The translations under genes and the position numbers were made by a program. This document shows, piece by piece, positions 36,562 through 46,149 of a DNA stretch of 64,000 bases. The notes below the pieces were generated by a model. That model saw only the letters and a list, made by a program, of their open reading frames with translations, was not told where the DNA came from and ran no database searches. The stretch spans positions 32,548 through 96,547 of the forward strand of contig JAGAJB010000009.1 of the NCBI GenBank assembly GCA_017626295.1, in the 5' to 3' direction. The DNA comes from Clostridia bacterium. GTDB taxonomy: Bacteria; Bacillota; Clostridia; Oscillospirales; Acutalibacteraceae. Positions within the stretch are counted from its first letter, which is position 1. The number at the start of each line of letters is the position of its first letter.

Positions 36562-38289
36562 TTATTCCTCAATTGCAGCCTTTTTGGAATTTATCTTATA
36601 AAGAATTTCGGAATCGAATTTTTCACTTCTGTCATAGCGGTAGATACCGTTAAGTTCCTGTTCAACGTCTGTAAGTTGAGTGTAGCAGAAGCCTATCATT
36701 TTCGGATTATCTATCATAGCGGTTGTAAGTCCGTCATATCTTTCGTAGAATTCTTCAAGTGAAGTTGCGGCGTTGCCGTAACCCCAAGCCTTTTCTCTGT
36801 CGTTTTCACCGGGGTTAGAAAGGTCAACTCTTATTCCGCCGTATTCACTCATAAATACAGGTGCGCCGTTCCATTCCTGACGGTGACCCTGGTGGTCGAA
36901 GAGAATATTCTCTGTTATGAATTTTTCGTAATCCCCACGGAATTTGTTGTAATCCTGATCGTAGTTATGAAGATCGTAAATATCCGTTTCAACGTGGAAG
37001 TTACCGCTTGTGTCAATACAGGGACGGGTTTTATCAAGATTTTTAATAGTGCGGTAAACGATGCGTATAATGTCATCGTCCTGTTTTCTTCCGTTAATAT
37101 CCCAGGTTTCGTTGTAAGGACACCAACCGACAATTGAAGGATGGTTGAAATCTCTTTCGATTTCTTCTTCAATTTCAAGAAGGAAGTAACGAAGTGATTC
37201 AAAGTTAGTGTGGTCAGCACCCCAGTTGCCGTGTTCGCCCCATACGATGTAGCCTAATTCGTCGCAATAATGTAAGAAAAGAGGCTCGAAAATCTTCTGG
37301 TGAAGTCTTGCACCGTTGAAGCCCGCCTTCATTGAAAGAATGATGTCATTTTTAAGTGCTTCTGCTGAGGGTGCGGTGTAAATGCCGTCGGGGTAGAAAC
37401 CTTGGTCAAGAATAAGTCTTTGGAATACTGTTTTGCCGTTGATTTTAACACCTTTGTCGGCAGTAAGTTTTACTTCGCGAAGTCCGAAATAACTTGAAAC
37501 TTCGTCACCGCCGAAAGCAAGTTTAAGGGAGTAAAGACCGCCTTTTCCCACTTCCCAAAGGTGTTTTTCGGAAAGGGGAACAGTAACTGTTGCAGTTTGA
37601 CCCGAAGCATTAACTGTAACTTCGCCTGCTAAATTATCATCCCAATATGCTTTTGCTGAAAATTCGCCGTTACCTTCAAGGTCAGCGTGAATTGTAACGG
37701 TAGCATTGTCAATGTTGGGGTAAACTTTGAAACTTTTAATGTAGTTTACAGGGCAGAACTCCATATAAACTGTCTGCCAGATACCTGTCGTTCTTGTGTA
37801 GTCGCAGTCGTGAGAGTAAAGAAGTTCGCTCTGCTTACCGCGTGCCTGAAGAGGTGAGCGTATATCATCCTGTGCATAAACGGTGATTATATTATCACCC
37901 TCAACTAAAAATTTAGTTGCATTAATTCTGAAAGATGTATAACCGCCGAAATGTTCCCCTGCAAATTCGCCGTTTACAAAAATTCTTGCGTGGAAGTCAA
38001 CTGCACCGAAAACTATGAACGCTTTTCCTATGTTGAGTTGTTCTTTTGTGATGTTGACTGTTTTCTTGTACCAAACGGCAGCCATAAAATCTTTGTAGTT
38101 GATGCCTGAAAGTTCACTTTCGGGGCAGAAAGGAACAATGATTTTTTTAGAAAGTTTGCAGTCGTTTTTATAAAGTTTCTTTTCTTCTCCGGAATTACCG
38201 AAGTCAAAATCAAAATCCCATTCGCCGTTGAGGATTAAGTAGTTTTCACGGAAAAATCCCGGATTAGGATGTTCATTTCTTGGTATCAT
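36562..38289 (-). CDS. GH2 family glycoside hydrolase
   Basis: 575 residues, shorter than LacZ and near beta-glucuronidase length. It has the N-terminal sugar-binding jelly roll (residues about 1-175, with GEWDFDFDF and the IFVNGEFAGEHFGGYTSF segment), an immunoglobulin-like middle domain, and a TIM barrel. The acid/base glutamate is in PYNETWD and the nucleophile in FMSEYGG. No signal peptide, so it should act on imported oligosaccharides. The substrate could be a beta-galactoside or beta-glucuronide. Monocistronic or at the end of the mnmG operon (14 bases after its stop). Confidence 0.93.
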   Translation of the reverse strand: MIPRNEHPNPGFFRENYLILNGEWDFDFDFGNSGEEKKLYKNDCKLSKKIIVPFCPESELSGINYKDFMAAVWYKKTVNITKEQLNIGKAFIVFGAVDFHARIFVNGEFAGEHFGGYTSFRINATKFLVEGDNIITVYAQDDIRSPLQARGKQSELLYSHDCDYTRTTGIWQTVYMEFCPVNYIKSFKVYPNIDNATVTIHADLEGNGEFSAKAYWDDNLAGEVTVNASGQTATVTVPLSEKHLWEVGKGGLYSLKLAFGGDEVSSYFGLREVKLTADKGVKINGKTVFQRLILDQGFYPDGIYTAPSAEALKNDIILSMKAGFNGARLHQKIFEPLFLHYCDELGYIVWGEHGNWGADHTNFESLRYFLLEIEEEIERDFNHPSIVGWCPYNETWDINGRKQDDDIIRIVYRTIKNLDKTRPCIDTSGNFHVETDIYDLHNYDQDYNKFRGDYEKFITENILFDHQGHRQEWNGAPVFMSEYGGIRVDLSNPGENDREKAWGYGNAATSLEEFYERYDGLTTAMIDNPKMIGFCYTQLTDVEQELNGIYRYDRSEKFDSEILYKINSKKAAIEE

Positions 38290-38303
38290 AATAACTCTCC
38301 TTG

Positions 38304-40172
38304 TTAATTAGATCTTAGATATATAAGAAGAACGGCAATATCAGCAGGAGAAACACCGCTTATTCGGGAAGCCTGTCCGATAGTTTCGGGGCGTATCTTC
38401 TTTAATTTTTCAATAGCCTCAAGGCGAAGATTAGTGATTTTATCGTAGTCAATATCATCGGGAATCTTCTTCACTTCAAGTCTTTTTTGTTCTTCAACCT
38501 GTGCAAGTTGGCGTTTTATGTAGCCTGCATATTTAAGGTTGATTTCCACCTGTTCAAAAACTTCACGGGGTAAATCGGGACGTCTTTTATCAAAAGGTGT
38601 AAGAAGTTTATAGGAAAGTTGAGGACGTTTGAGAAGTTCCGAAAGTCTGCAACCTGTTATTGTGGGGGCTGTACCCGCAGTTTCAAGAACTTTTGAAAGT
38701 TCCTCTGAGGGAGGAATGGTAATTCTTGAAACGCGTTCGGTTTCTTCCTCTATAAGTCTTTTCTTTTCCTGTAATTTTTGGTATCTTTCTTCGCTTATAA
38801 GACCTAATTCGTAACCCATTTCGGTAAGTCGTAAGTCAGCGTTATCTTCTCTTAGAATAAGTCGGTACTCACTGCGGGAAGTCATCATTCTGTATGGGTC
38901 ACGACAACCTTTCGTAACAAGGTCATCAATGAGTGTGCCGATGTAAGAAGTGCTTCTGTCAAGGGTGAAAGGAGATTTCCCCTGAACTTTTCGCGCGGCG
39001 TTTATACCTGCTATAAGACCCTGTGCGGCGGCTTCTTCGTAACCGGAAGAGCCGTTGAACTGACCTGCACCGTAAAGACCGGGAAGTTCTGTGAATTCAA
39101 GGGTCGATTTTAACGCAAGGGGGTCAACGCAATCGTATTCAATAGCGTAAGCGTTACGCATAACTTTTACATTTTCAAGACCTTTTATGCTCTTGAGTAT
39201 TTTTAACTGAACATCTTCGGGCAGTGACGAAGAAAGACCTTGCAAATAAAGTTCTTCCGTATCAAGTCCGCAAGGCTCGATAAATACCTGATGGCGACCT
39301 TTTTCCGCAAAGCGTACAATTTTATCTTCAATACTCGGACAATAGCGGGGACCAACACCCTCAATCTTTTTTGAATAAAGGGGTGAACGGTGAAGATTGT
39401 CGAGAATCACCTGTTTTGTATCAGCGTTTGTGTATGTAATATGACAAATGGCTTTGTTTTCCAATTCACCATCGGGTGTTTCAAAAGAAAACGGAGTGAT
39501 TTCTTCGTCGCCGATTTGTTCTTCAAGACCTGTGTAATCAACGCTTCGTTTGTTGACTCTGGGGGGAGTTCCCGTTTTAAATCTACGCAACGGTACGTTT
39601 AAATCAAACAAAGAGTCGGAAAGTTCGTTAGAGGGGAACATACCGTCGGGACCGCTTTCATATGAAACGTCACCGACAAAAACTTTACCCTTAAGGAATG
39701 TGCCTGTTGCTATAATAACGCATTTAGCAGTATACGTTGCTTCGAGTTTCGTTGTAAATTCCCAAAGACCGTCATCATTCTTTTTAAGAGAAATGATTTC
39801 CGCCTGTTTTAAATCAAGATTGTCTTGCAGTTCAAGACAATGTTTCATATATTGTGTGTATTCTCTGCGGTCTATCTGCGCTCTTAAGGAGTGAACGGCA
39901 GGTCCTTTTCCTAAGTTGAGAATACGGCTCTGGATGAGTGTTTTATCTGCTGCCTTACCCATTTCGCCGCCCAATGCATCAATTTCACGCACAAGGTGAC
40001 CCTTTGATGTACCGCCAATGGAGGGGTTGCACGCCATATTGCCTATCCAGTCAAGGTTTACGGTAAAAACAACTGTTGAAGCACCGAGTCTTGCGCTGGC
40101 TAGTGCAGCTTCGATACCTGCGTGACCTGCACCGATAACGGCAACATCATAATTTCCTGCAAAATAATTCAT
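38304..40172 (-). CDS. mnmG: tRNA uridine-5-carboxymethylaminomethyl modification enzyme MnmG
   Basis: FAD/NADH protein that with MnmE adds the cmnm5 group to U34 of several tRNAs. 622 residues. The FAD loop is VIGAGHAGIEAALASARLG at the N terminus; IDRREYTQYM, CPSIEDKIVRF and GRSxYEEAA-like GSSGYEEAAAQG blocks are present, and the C-terminal helical domain ends in SRISGVSPADIAVLLIYL. Its partner mnmE is at 59690. It is followed by GH2 and preceded by a nitroreductase gene. Confidence 0.97.
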   Translation of the reverse strand: MNYFAGNYDVAVIGAGHAGIEAALASARLGASTVVFTVNLDWIGNMACNPSIGGTSKGHLVREIDALGGEMGKAADKTLIQSRILNLGKGPAVHSLRAQIDRREYTQYMKHCLELQDNLDLKQAEIISLKKNDDGLWEFTTKLEATYTAKCVIIATGTFLKGKVFVGDVSYESGPDGMFPSNELSDSLFDLNVPLRRFKTGTPPRVNKRSVDYTGLEEQIGDEEITPFSFETPDGELENKAICHITYTNADTKQVILDNLHRSPLYSKKIEGVGPRYCPSIEDKIVRFAEKGRHQVFIEPCGLDTEELYLQGLSSSLPEDVQLKILKSIKGLENVKVMRNAYAIEYDCVDPLALKSTLEFTELPGLYGAGQFNGSSGYEEAAAQGLIAGINAARKVQGKSPFTLDRSTSYIGTLIDDLVTKGCRDPYRMMTSRSEYRLILREDNADLRLTEMGYELGLISEERYQKLQEKKRLIEEETERVSRITIPPSEELSKVLETAGTAPTITGCRLSELLKRPQLSYKLLTPFDKRRPDLPREVFEQVEINLKYAGYIKRQLAQVEEQKRLEVKKIPDDIDYDKITNLRLEAIEKLKKIRPETIGQASRISGVSPADIAVLLIYLRSN

Positions 40173-40187
40173 TGTTTATCGCCTGAT

Positions 40188-40727
40188 TTATCCTATAAAT
40201 TTAATGTGTCCGTCCTCTCTGTCTTTGAAGGGCGGTTTTTCATTGGGGTAACCTAAAGTTATACCTAAAAGGAAGCACCAGTCTTCAGGAACATCCAATA
40301 TTTTCATCCATTTTTTCTTGCCTTCGGGGTTGTCAAAAAGACCGCCCAAGGAACCTATCATACAAGACCCTAAACCTAAAGAGTGGGCGGCTAAAGCGAT
40401 GTTTTCAGCCATAAGCCCTGCCGCCATAGCGGAATTGTCTTTAGCAAAAATGAAAATAAACGTGGGTGCATTATGATAAACGGGTCGAATATCCCACCCT
40501 GTATATGCGGGGGTGTCCCAACCCACAATGTTTTTGAAATCTGTATTCATTTCGTCAAGCATTTCGCGGTTTCTCAAAACGCGCAAATGACAGGGTTGAG
40601 TGTTTCTGCCACTGGGAGCGCGTATGGCTGACTGAAGAATAACGTCAAGAAGTTCATCGGGAACTTGTTCTTTGGTGTATTCACGAATAGTCTGGCGCGA
40701 TAAGATGTTTTTAATTACTTCATTCAT
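40188..40727 (-). CDS. Nitroreductase family protein
   Basis: 179 residues from the ATG at 40727 (GGGTG site 7 bases upstream). FMN-binding features: RQTIREYTKEQVP at the N terminus, APSGRNTQPCHLRVL, and GLMAENIALAAHSLGLGSCMIGSL with the C-terminal GYP block. It would use NAD(P)H to reduce a quinone, nitro or flavin substrate, not identifiable from sequence. It starts within 2 bases of the stop of the lipoprotein gene. Confidence 0.93.
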   Translation of the reverse strand: MNEVIKNILSRQTIREYTKEQVPDELLDVILQSAIRAPSGRNTQPCHLRVLRNREMLDEMNTDFKNIVGWDTPAYTGWDIRPVYHNAPTFIFIFAKDNSAMAAGLMAENIALAAHSLGLGSCMIGSLGGLFDNPEGKKKWMKILDVPEDWCFLLGITLGYPNEKPPFKDREDGHIKFIG

Positions 40728-40728
40728 A

Positions 40729-41730
40729 TTAAGCACCCTTTTCCTGTGTGATCAAGGAGAAATAACCTTTTGCGGTTGTGTCGGAAATTTCTATATCAAG
40801 TTCGTAAGCGGCTTCAATGGTGGTGTCTATACCTGTGCCTACAATATTTTTTATAATATCCGTCTTTTTTTCAAGGAAATAAGAACTGTTCGCATCAGCG
40901 TCGCCTCGTAAAACAAGGAAAATGTAATCGTTTGAGCCGATAACAGCAGCATATCTTGACTCAAGTTCGTGTACCTTTTCAAAAAATCCCGGAGGATATG
41001 AAGAGTCGTCTTTATGAAGAACGACAGTTTGAACGGAACTTTGATAACCGCTTTCGGAAAGATATTCAGCGGCCTGCTCCATTGTCTGTTCGCCTGCATT
41101 TACCATAGCTGACATATTCTGAAATTTGAGAACAAGTGTTTCAATGTCACTCTGGCTTAAACGCACGGGGTTACCTGCGGTATCGGTCTCACTGAAATAT
41201 CCCGTAATAGACTGAAAGACAATATAATTGGTACGGAAATTTGCGAAAAGTCTTGAAACAGGGATTTCTTCAATTCCGCCTTCACCGTAGTAGTGAAGCA
41301 AAAGAGCATCGCGGTAACTTTCAGCGGTAAAGACTTTTGTAAGAGTTTCTTTGGATATACCGATATTGGTGTAATAACCTGCGTAAATATTCCAATATGC
41401 GTTAACTTTTTCCGAAACTGCTGCTTTCTGTGCAGTGGTTAAAGATAAATTGTAAGAATGAGCAAGGGAGTTTGTTTTGTAATAAGTTCCTGTTAGTTTG
41501 GATGCGAGATTTTTCAGTTCCTCATAATTGGCATCTGCACCCAATTCTACGGTTGCGCAGTCGAGGAAATAGGTGAAAACATCATCGCTGATTTTTGTAC
41601 CGTTAATTGTTATTGCGTTTGGTTTTTCCAAAATACTGCAAGATGAGAAAAAGAAAACGGATAAAAAACAACACAAAGCCGTTATCAGCGATAACACTCT
41701 TTTAGATATATTTTTTGAACTTTTCGTCAT
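40729..41730 (-). CDS. SurA/PrsA-like lipoprotein
   Basis: 333 residues. A lipoprotein signal peptide ends in the lipobox FFFSSC (about residues 26-31), so the protein should be anchored to the outer face of the membrane. The following region AITINGTKISDDVFTYFLD resembles the start of SurA/PrsA chaperones, and the body is helical. I see no clear parvulin domain in the C-terminal part, so it may be a chaperone-only member. Co-transcribed with the nitroreductase gene. Confidence 0.72.
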   Translation of the reverse strand: MTKSSKNISKRVLSLITALCCFLSVFFFSSCSILEKPNAITINGTKISDDVFTYFLDCATVELGADANYEELKNLASKLTGTYYKTNSLAHSYNLSLTTAQKAAVSEKVNAYWNIYAGYYTNIGISKETLTKVFTAESYRDALLLHYYGEGGIEEIPVSRLFANFRTNYIVFQSITGYFSETDTAGNPVRLSQSDIETLVLKFQNMSAMVNAGEQTMEQAAEYLSESGYQSSVQTVVLHKDDSSYPPGFFEKVHELESRYAAVIGSNDYIFLVLRGDADANSSYFLEKKTDIIKNIVGTGIDTTIEAAYELDIEISDTTAKGYFSLITQEKGA

Positions 41731-41862
41731 AGTTGCACTTCCAAAAATAAATTAAAAATTTCACATAAATATACGTAATGTAGTATAGCAGAAAGTAGCC
41801 TCCAAAACAAGTATAAAAGATGAACAATTTCAAATAATACAACTGAAAGGGAGGAATTATCC

Positions 41863-42027
41863 GTGAAAAAAGATACTAAGAGAAAACAACGCAGAACCGT
41901 TAGAATAAACGGTGTAAAAATAGTTAACGCCGAAAATGTAAAAGAACCGGAAAAAGAGGGCAAAGATGCAACCGAAGGGACAAGTAATCTTGTTTGGTTA
42001 ATGGATAATGATAATTTGGAATTATAA
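41863..42027 (+). CDS. Small basic protein (54 aa), function unknown
   Basis: 54 residues from a GTG with a strong GGGAGG site 8 bases upstream. The N terminus is very basic (KKDTKRKQRRTVR), then a Glu/Lys-rich middle and NLVWLMDNDNLEL at the end. It is divergent from the lipoprotein gene and converges on the GPH transporter, with a terminator right after its stop. I recognise no family. The good ribosome binding site and terminator support a real gene. Confidence 0.65.
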   Translation: MKKDTKRKQRRTVRINGVKIVNAENVKEPEKEGKDATEGTSNLVWLMDNDNLEL

Positions 42028-42029
42028 AA

Positions 42030-42064
42030 AAGACACCGGCCTTACAAAAGTCGGTGTCTTTAAA
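42030..42064. terminator. Bidirectional terminator
   Basis: AAGACACCG and CGGTGTCTT arms between the convergent small ORF and the GPH transporter gene. Confidence 0.88.
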
Positions 42065-42068
42065 TCTT

Positions 42069-43598
42069 TTATTCAGCAATTGCTTCTTGCTGTTCTCTTT
42101 CGTGTTTTTCGCGGAGTTCAGCGTATACGGGCTCAAGTTTTTCTTTTGTAAGGGGATAACCGAATTTGAAAATGAGCCATACGCCTGTGTAAACAACCGC
42201 GGGGATAATGGTACAGATAAACATAATTTTGTTACTTGTATCGTTGGCGGTAATAAAACCGTTTCCTGCAGTTTCACTGTCGTACTTTGCCCACTGGAGA
42301 AGGAAAAGTCCGCCTGCATCGGCAATAGCCTGACCAAGTTGACGGCCGAAGGTGTATGCAGAGTACACAGCGCTTTCGTTACGCACGCCTGTTTTGTATT
42401 CCTGGTAGTCAATAACGTCCATAACGACTGCCCAACAGGTAAGGCTTACGAAAGTATAGCCGAAGCCGATAAGGAGCAGACAAAGCATAAATAACCAAGC
42501 GGGATATATACCTTGTTGGGGGTTAATCCACATAATAAAATCCTGGTTGTTTGCCGTAACTGCAAGGAAAACGGACGCAGCAGCAGAAATAACGGACATT
42601 CTGCCGCAAAGTTCTTTTTTGCCGTATTTTGCGGCAAGTTTAGGTGTGAATAAAATAAGTGCTGCCATGGGAAGATACGTGCATATAGTTCCCAGAACAC
42701 TGAGGCTTGTGTTTGTGAAGTAGTTTTTATAAAGGTATGCGTTAAAAGAGTTGAACTGAAGTTGACCGCTGATAAGGACACCCGAAAGGGCAATCATTAC
42801 GAAAGGTCTTGATTTGAAAAGACCTAAATAAGTCTTTTTGAAATCAATTTTTCCTTCGTCAACTGCGGGAACACGTTCTTTAAGGTTTCTGTGACCGATA
42901 AGGTAGAAAAGAATGGACATAACGCCCATAAGTAAAGCGTATATAAACATTCTGTTGCCGTCAGCAACTTCGATTTCTTTGCCTGTGGTCTGATCAATAG
43001 TACCTGTGCCTACGTAAATGATAAAAGGCGCAATAAGAGTAACAACTGCACCGCCAACGCCCGAACCTAAAGAACGGGATGTTGAGAGGAGTGTTCTTCC
43101 TTTAGGGTCATCTGTGATAACCGACGCAAGAGAACCAAAGGGGATGTTCATTGCAGTATACATAGTGCAGTAGATTAAGTACATAACAATGCATATTGCA
43201 AATAGCAACGTGGGATTATTTGCAAGGGTTGGATTGTAGAATATAGAATTTTTATCGGTATAGGGTAAGAAGCAGATTATAGTGGAAATACCCAAAGGAA
43301 TTGCTACAATCCTTAAATACTGAAGGAATTTACCGTCTTTGCCCGCTTTTCTTTTAGCAACAATAGCGCCCCAGAGAGGGTCGTTAACAACGTCCCAAAG
43401 ACGTGTAACGATAAACATATAACCTACAAGTTTGGGAGCAATCTTCAAAATGTCCGTCATAAAGATTTTCAGATAACTTGTAATATATGTAAGGTTAAAC
43501 ATATTGGCTGCCTCGGCTATTGTATAGCCGGCAACATCTTTTGCACCGATTTTATTCGGGTGATTATTGACTTCTTTTTCTTTTTTTACTTTAGCCAA
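42069..43598 (-). CDS. GPH family sugar:cation symporter
   Basis: 509 residues with about twelve transmembrane helices. The N-terminal YFMTDILKI-like segment, RLWDVVNDPLWGAIV and the RTLLSTSRSLGSG loop match the glycoside-pentoside-hexuronide (MelB-like) major facilitator family. It imports a glycoside with Na+ or H+. The GH2 and GH78 genes in the window are plausible users of the imported sugar. It lies 12 bases after the sdaA-type gene, so both may be on one transcript. The C terminus is charged and cytosolic. Confidence 0.92.
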   Translation of the reverse strand: MAKVKKEKEVNNHPNKIGAKDVAGYTIAEAANMFNLTYITSYLKIFMTDILKIAPKLVGYMFIVTRLWDVVNDPLWGAIVAKRKAGKDGKFLQYLRIVAIPLGISTIICFLPYTDKNSIFYNPTLANNPTLLFAICIVMYLIYCTMYTAMNIPFGSLASVITDDPKGRTLLSTSRSLGSGVGGAVVTLIAPFIIYVGTGTIDQTTGKEIEVADGNRMFIYALLMGVMSILFYLIGHRNLKERVPAVDEGKIDFKKTYLGLFKSRPFVMIALSGVLISGQLQFNSFNAYLYKNYFTNTSLSVLGTICTYLPMAALILFTPKLAAKYGKKELCGRMSVISAAASVFLAVTANNQDFIMWINPQQGIYPAWLFMLCLLLIGFGYTFVSLTCWAVVMDVIDYQEYKTGVRNESAVYSAYTFGRQLGQAIADAGGLFLLQWAKYDSETAGNGFITANDTSNKIMFICTIIPAVVYTGVWLIFKFGYPLTKEKLEPVYAELREKHEREQQEAIAE

Positions 43599-43610
43599 AA
43601 TAATTCCTCC

Positions 43611-44816
43611 TTAATCCAACGCTTCGTAGTTTACGGCAAGACCGCCCTCACTTGTTTCGCGGTATTTGTGTTTTAAATCTTTACCTGTCTGATACATAGT
43701 ATCAACAACAGTATCAAATTTAACCTTTCGTGTGGCTGTAAGGAAGTTTGCCAACGAAAGAGCGTTTATTGCTCGCATTGCAGCAACTGCATTGCGTTCA
43801 ATACAAGGAATCTGAACAAGTCCGCAAACAGGGTCACAGGTAAGACCTAAATAATGCTCCATAGCATTTTCTGCGGCGTATTCGATTTGGTCAAGGTCCA
43901 TAAAATGAAGTTCGGCAAGTGCTGCCGCAGCCATTGAACAGGCTGTTCCGATTTCTGCCTGGCAACCTGCTTCCGCACCGCTGATGGACGCATTTTTCTT
44001 AACAACGTTACCCACAATACCGCCCGCGGCAAGAGCCTTTGCGATTTCTAAGTCGGTAAAACCTTTTTTCTCCTGCATATAGTAAAGAACTGCGGGGAGT
44101 ACACCCGAAGCACCACAGGTAGGTGCAGTGGTAATCATGCCGCCGCCTGCGTTCTGTTCACTTGCGGCATAAGCGTAAGCGCAAACGAGCCTGTTCTCTC
44201 TTGTTTCGGGGGTTTCGTCCATATGGCGTTGAGCGTAAAGATATTTTGCTTTTCTCTCAACCTCAAGACCACCCGGAAGAGTACCTTCTTGCGCCAGACC
44301 TTCACGAACGGTGAGTTTCATTCTTTCCCATATTGTTTTAAGGAACGGGAAAATTTCTTCACCCTCAAATTTTGCTGCATAGTCACTTAAACGTAAGTGG
44401 TGCATAAGGCAGTAATCTTTTATTTCTTCAAAATTCTTGTGAGGATAAATTTCGGGGGCGGTAACATCGGGTACGCCTTCAATTCTTATTTCACCGCCGC
44501 CAATGCTCATAGCACGGACACTGTCAATCTGATTATTATTTTTATCATAAATAATAAAATCAAGAGTGTTGGGATGGGGGAGGTCGGATTCTTCCGTGTT
44601 AAATACAATTTCGTTTCTTGCTTTTAATGTAGAAGAAAGTGCAGTGTGTGTTCCGTGACCCTCTCCCGTAAGGGCAAGAGAGCCGTAGAGGATAACTTTA
44701 ATAAAATCTGCATTCGGATATTTTTCGTTTACATATTCAGCGGCATATTGGGGACCCATAGTGTGTGAACTTGAGGGGCCTATGCCTACTTTGTAAAGCA
44801 TTTTTAAAGATTGCAT
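43611..44816 (-). CDS. sdaA: L-serine ammonia-lyase (single-chain, Fe-S)
   Basis: Deaminates L-serine to pyruvate and ammonia using a [4Fe-4S] cluster. 401 residues with beta and alpha regions joined in one chain. VGIGPSSSHTMGP opens the beta region. The alpha region carries APTCGASGVLP and the cluster cysteines in LTCDPVCGLVQIPCIERNA. The start ATG lies 13 bases inside the upstream mnmA gene with a GGAGG site, so the two are co-transcribed and coupled. With glyA it shapes the serine and one-carbon pools, and it uses Fe-S clusters of the type the distal island builds. Confidence 0.95.
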   Translation of the reverse strand: MQSLKMLYKVGIGPSSSHTMGPQYAAEYVNEKYPNADFIKVILYGSLALTGEGHGTHTALSSTLKARNEIVFNTEESDLPHPNTLDFIIYDKNNNQIDSVRAMSIGGGEIRIEGVPDVTAPEIYPHKNFEEIKDYCLMHHLRLSDYAAKFEGEEIFPFLKTIWERMKLTVREGLAQEGTLPGGLEVERKAKYLYAQRHMDETPETRENRLVCAYAYAASEQNAGGGMITTAPTCGASGVLPAVLYYMQEKKGFTDLEIAKALAAGGIVGNVVKKNASISGAEAGCQAEIGTACSMAAAALAELHFMDLDQIEYAAENAMEHYLGLTCDPVCGLVQIPCIERNAVAAMRAINALSLANFLTATRKVKFDTVVDTMYQTGKDLKHKYRETSEGGLAVNYEALD

Positions 44817-45835
44817 ATCGTTCCTCCGCCTATTAAAATATCGTTTATATATATGGCAGCCGTCTGCCCGGGAGCAGCGGCGCGTTGCGGCTCCTGAAAT
44901 TCTATAGTTGCACCGTTTTCGGTAATTTCGGCAACTGCCTTTGCAGGCCGTGCGGCACAGCGTATTTTAACTTCGCATTCAAATTTTTCTTCGGGTGCTT
45001 TACCCGAAAGAAAGTTCAAATCCTTAACGGCAATTATCTTTTTGAAAAGTTCTTCGTTGTCACCGATAGTTACGGTGTTTTTTTGTGCATCAATGGATAT
45101 AACGTACATAGGTTTACCGAAAGAGCCAAGACCTTTTCGTTGACCTATGGTGTATTTGTAAATTCCCGAATGTGTTCCTAGTTTTTTACCGTCTGTAGAA
45201 AGGAAATCACCGCTGATGGCTTCAGGCGAAAACTCTTTTTCGATAAATGAAATATAATCGTTATCGGGGATGAAACAAACTTCCTGACTGTCTTTTTTAT
45301 GGGCGACTTCAATATTTCTGCTTTCAGCCAAATCGCGTATTTCCTGCTTTGTTAAATCGCTTAAGGGGAAAATAACATGGGAGAGCAAATGCTGATTAAG
45401 TCCGCATAAAAAGTAACTCTGGTCCTTGCTTGATGGGTTTCTTTTAATATAAAAAACACCGTTGAGGTTTATAATATCTGAATAATGACCTGTTGCAAGG
45501 TACTCTGCTCCGTTTTTTAGGGCGTGTTCCACGAGTTTCCCGAATTTAATTGTGGGATTACACAGAACACAAGGGTTAGGTGTCAAACCGTTAAGGTATG
45601 CATTGCAGAAATAATCGGTTATTTTTTTAAAATCCTCACGCTCGTCAAGAATTTCAAGGGGGATTCCTAAAGTGTCTGCAACTTTTTGAGCGTCTGCTAT
45701 ATCTCCGTCTGCAAGGTTACCGGGTTTTAAACGCAAGATAACGCCACGGACTTCATATCCGCGTTCTTTCATAATTATTGCCGCAGCAGCAGAGTCAACA
45801 CCACCGCTGAGTGCTACATAAACTAATTTACTCAA
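44804..45835 (-). CDS. mnmA: tRNA-specific 2-thiouridylase MnmA (first copy)
   Basis: Thiolates U34 at position 2 in tRNA Lys, Glu and Gln. 343 residues. The PP-loop is SGGVDS at 10-15; the catalytic cysteines are Cys92 (NPCVLCNP) and Cys187 (QEVCFIPD). TGHYSDI, TIGQRKGLG and a C-terminal GQTAAIY beta barrel are intact. It overlaps the serine dehydratase by 13 bases. A second complete MnmA is encoded at 49635-50699, so this copy may be the native one and the other imported with the island. Confidence 0.96.
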   Translation of the reverse strand: MSKLVYVALSGGVDSAAAAIIMKERGYEVRGVILRLKPGNLADGDIADAQKVADTLGIPLEILDEREDFKKITDYFCNAYLNGLTPNPCVLCNPTIKFGKLVEHALKNGAEYLATGHYSDIINLNGVFYIKRNPSSKDQSYFLCGLNQHLLSHVIFPLSDLTKQEIRDLAESRNIEVAHKKDSQEVCFIPDNDYISFIEKEFSPEAISGDFLSTDGKKLGTHSGIYKYTIGQRKGLGSFGKPMYVISIDAQKNTVTIGDNEELFKKIIAVKDLNFLSGKAPEEKFECEVKIRCAARPAKAVAEITENGATIEFQEPQRAAAPGQTAAIYINDILIGGGTICNL

Positions 45836-46111
45836 TAAATCACCTGTATTTAAATTACCCTGTAAATCATATCACAATACACGTAAAAAAGCAAACATTA
45901 CGTAAGGTCTTTTTAGACAATTTTCTTTTTGTCTTTTCGGCACAAAATACAAAAATTCGCTTGATTTTTTGTAAAAGAAATAGTAAAATATTGTTAATGT
46001 AATATATTCGGGATATGTGTGCTGTTTTTGAGAAATTACTGCTGTTATGCTCTTGTGGACAGGCTCTTAACCTTGATATATCAACGTTTTCAGGTAGATA
46101 TGGAAATATTT

Positions 46112-46129
46112 CTCTGCAAAAGTGCAGAG
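46112..46129 (+). promoter_or_regulatory. Hairpin just upstream of the PHP ribosome binding site
   Basis: CTCTGCA and TGCAGAG form a perfect 7-base stem with a 4-base loop, followed within a few bases by the Shine-Dalgarno AAAGGA at 46135-46140. Possible effect on translation; low certainty. Confidence 0.35.
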
Positions 46130-46149
46130 GGTTGAAAGGATGGATTATT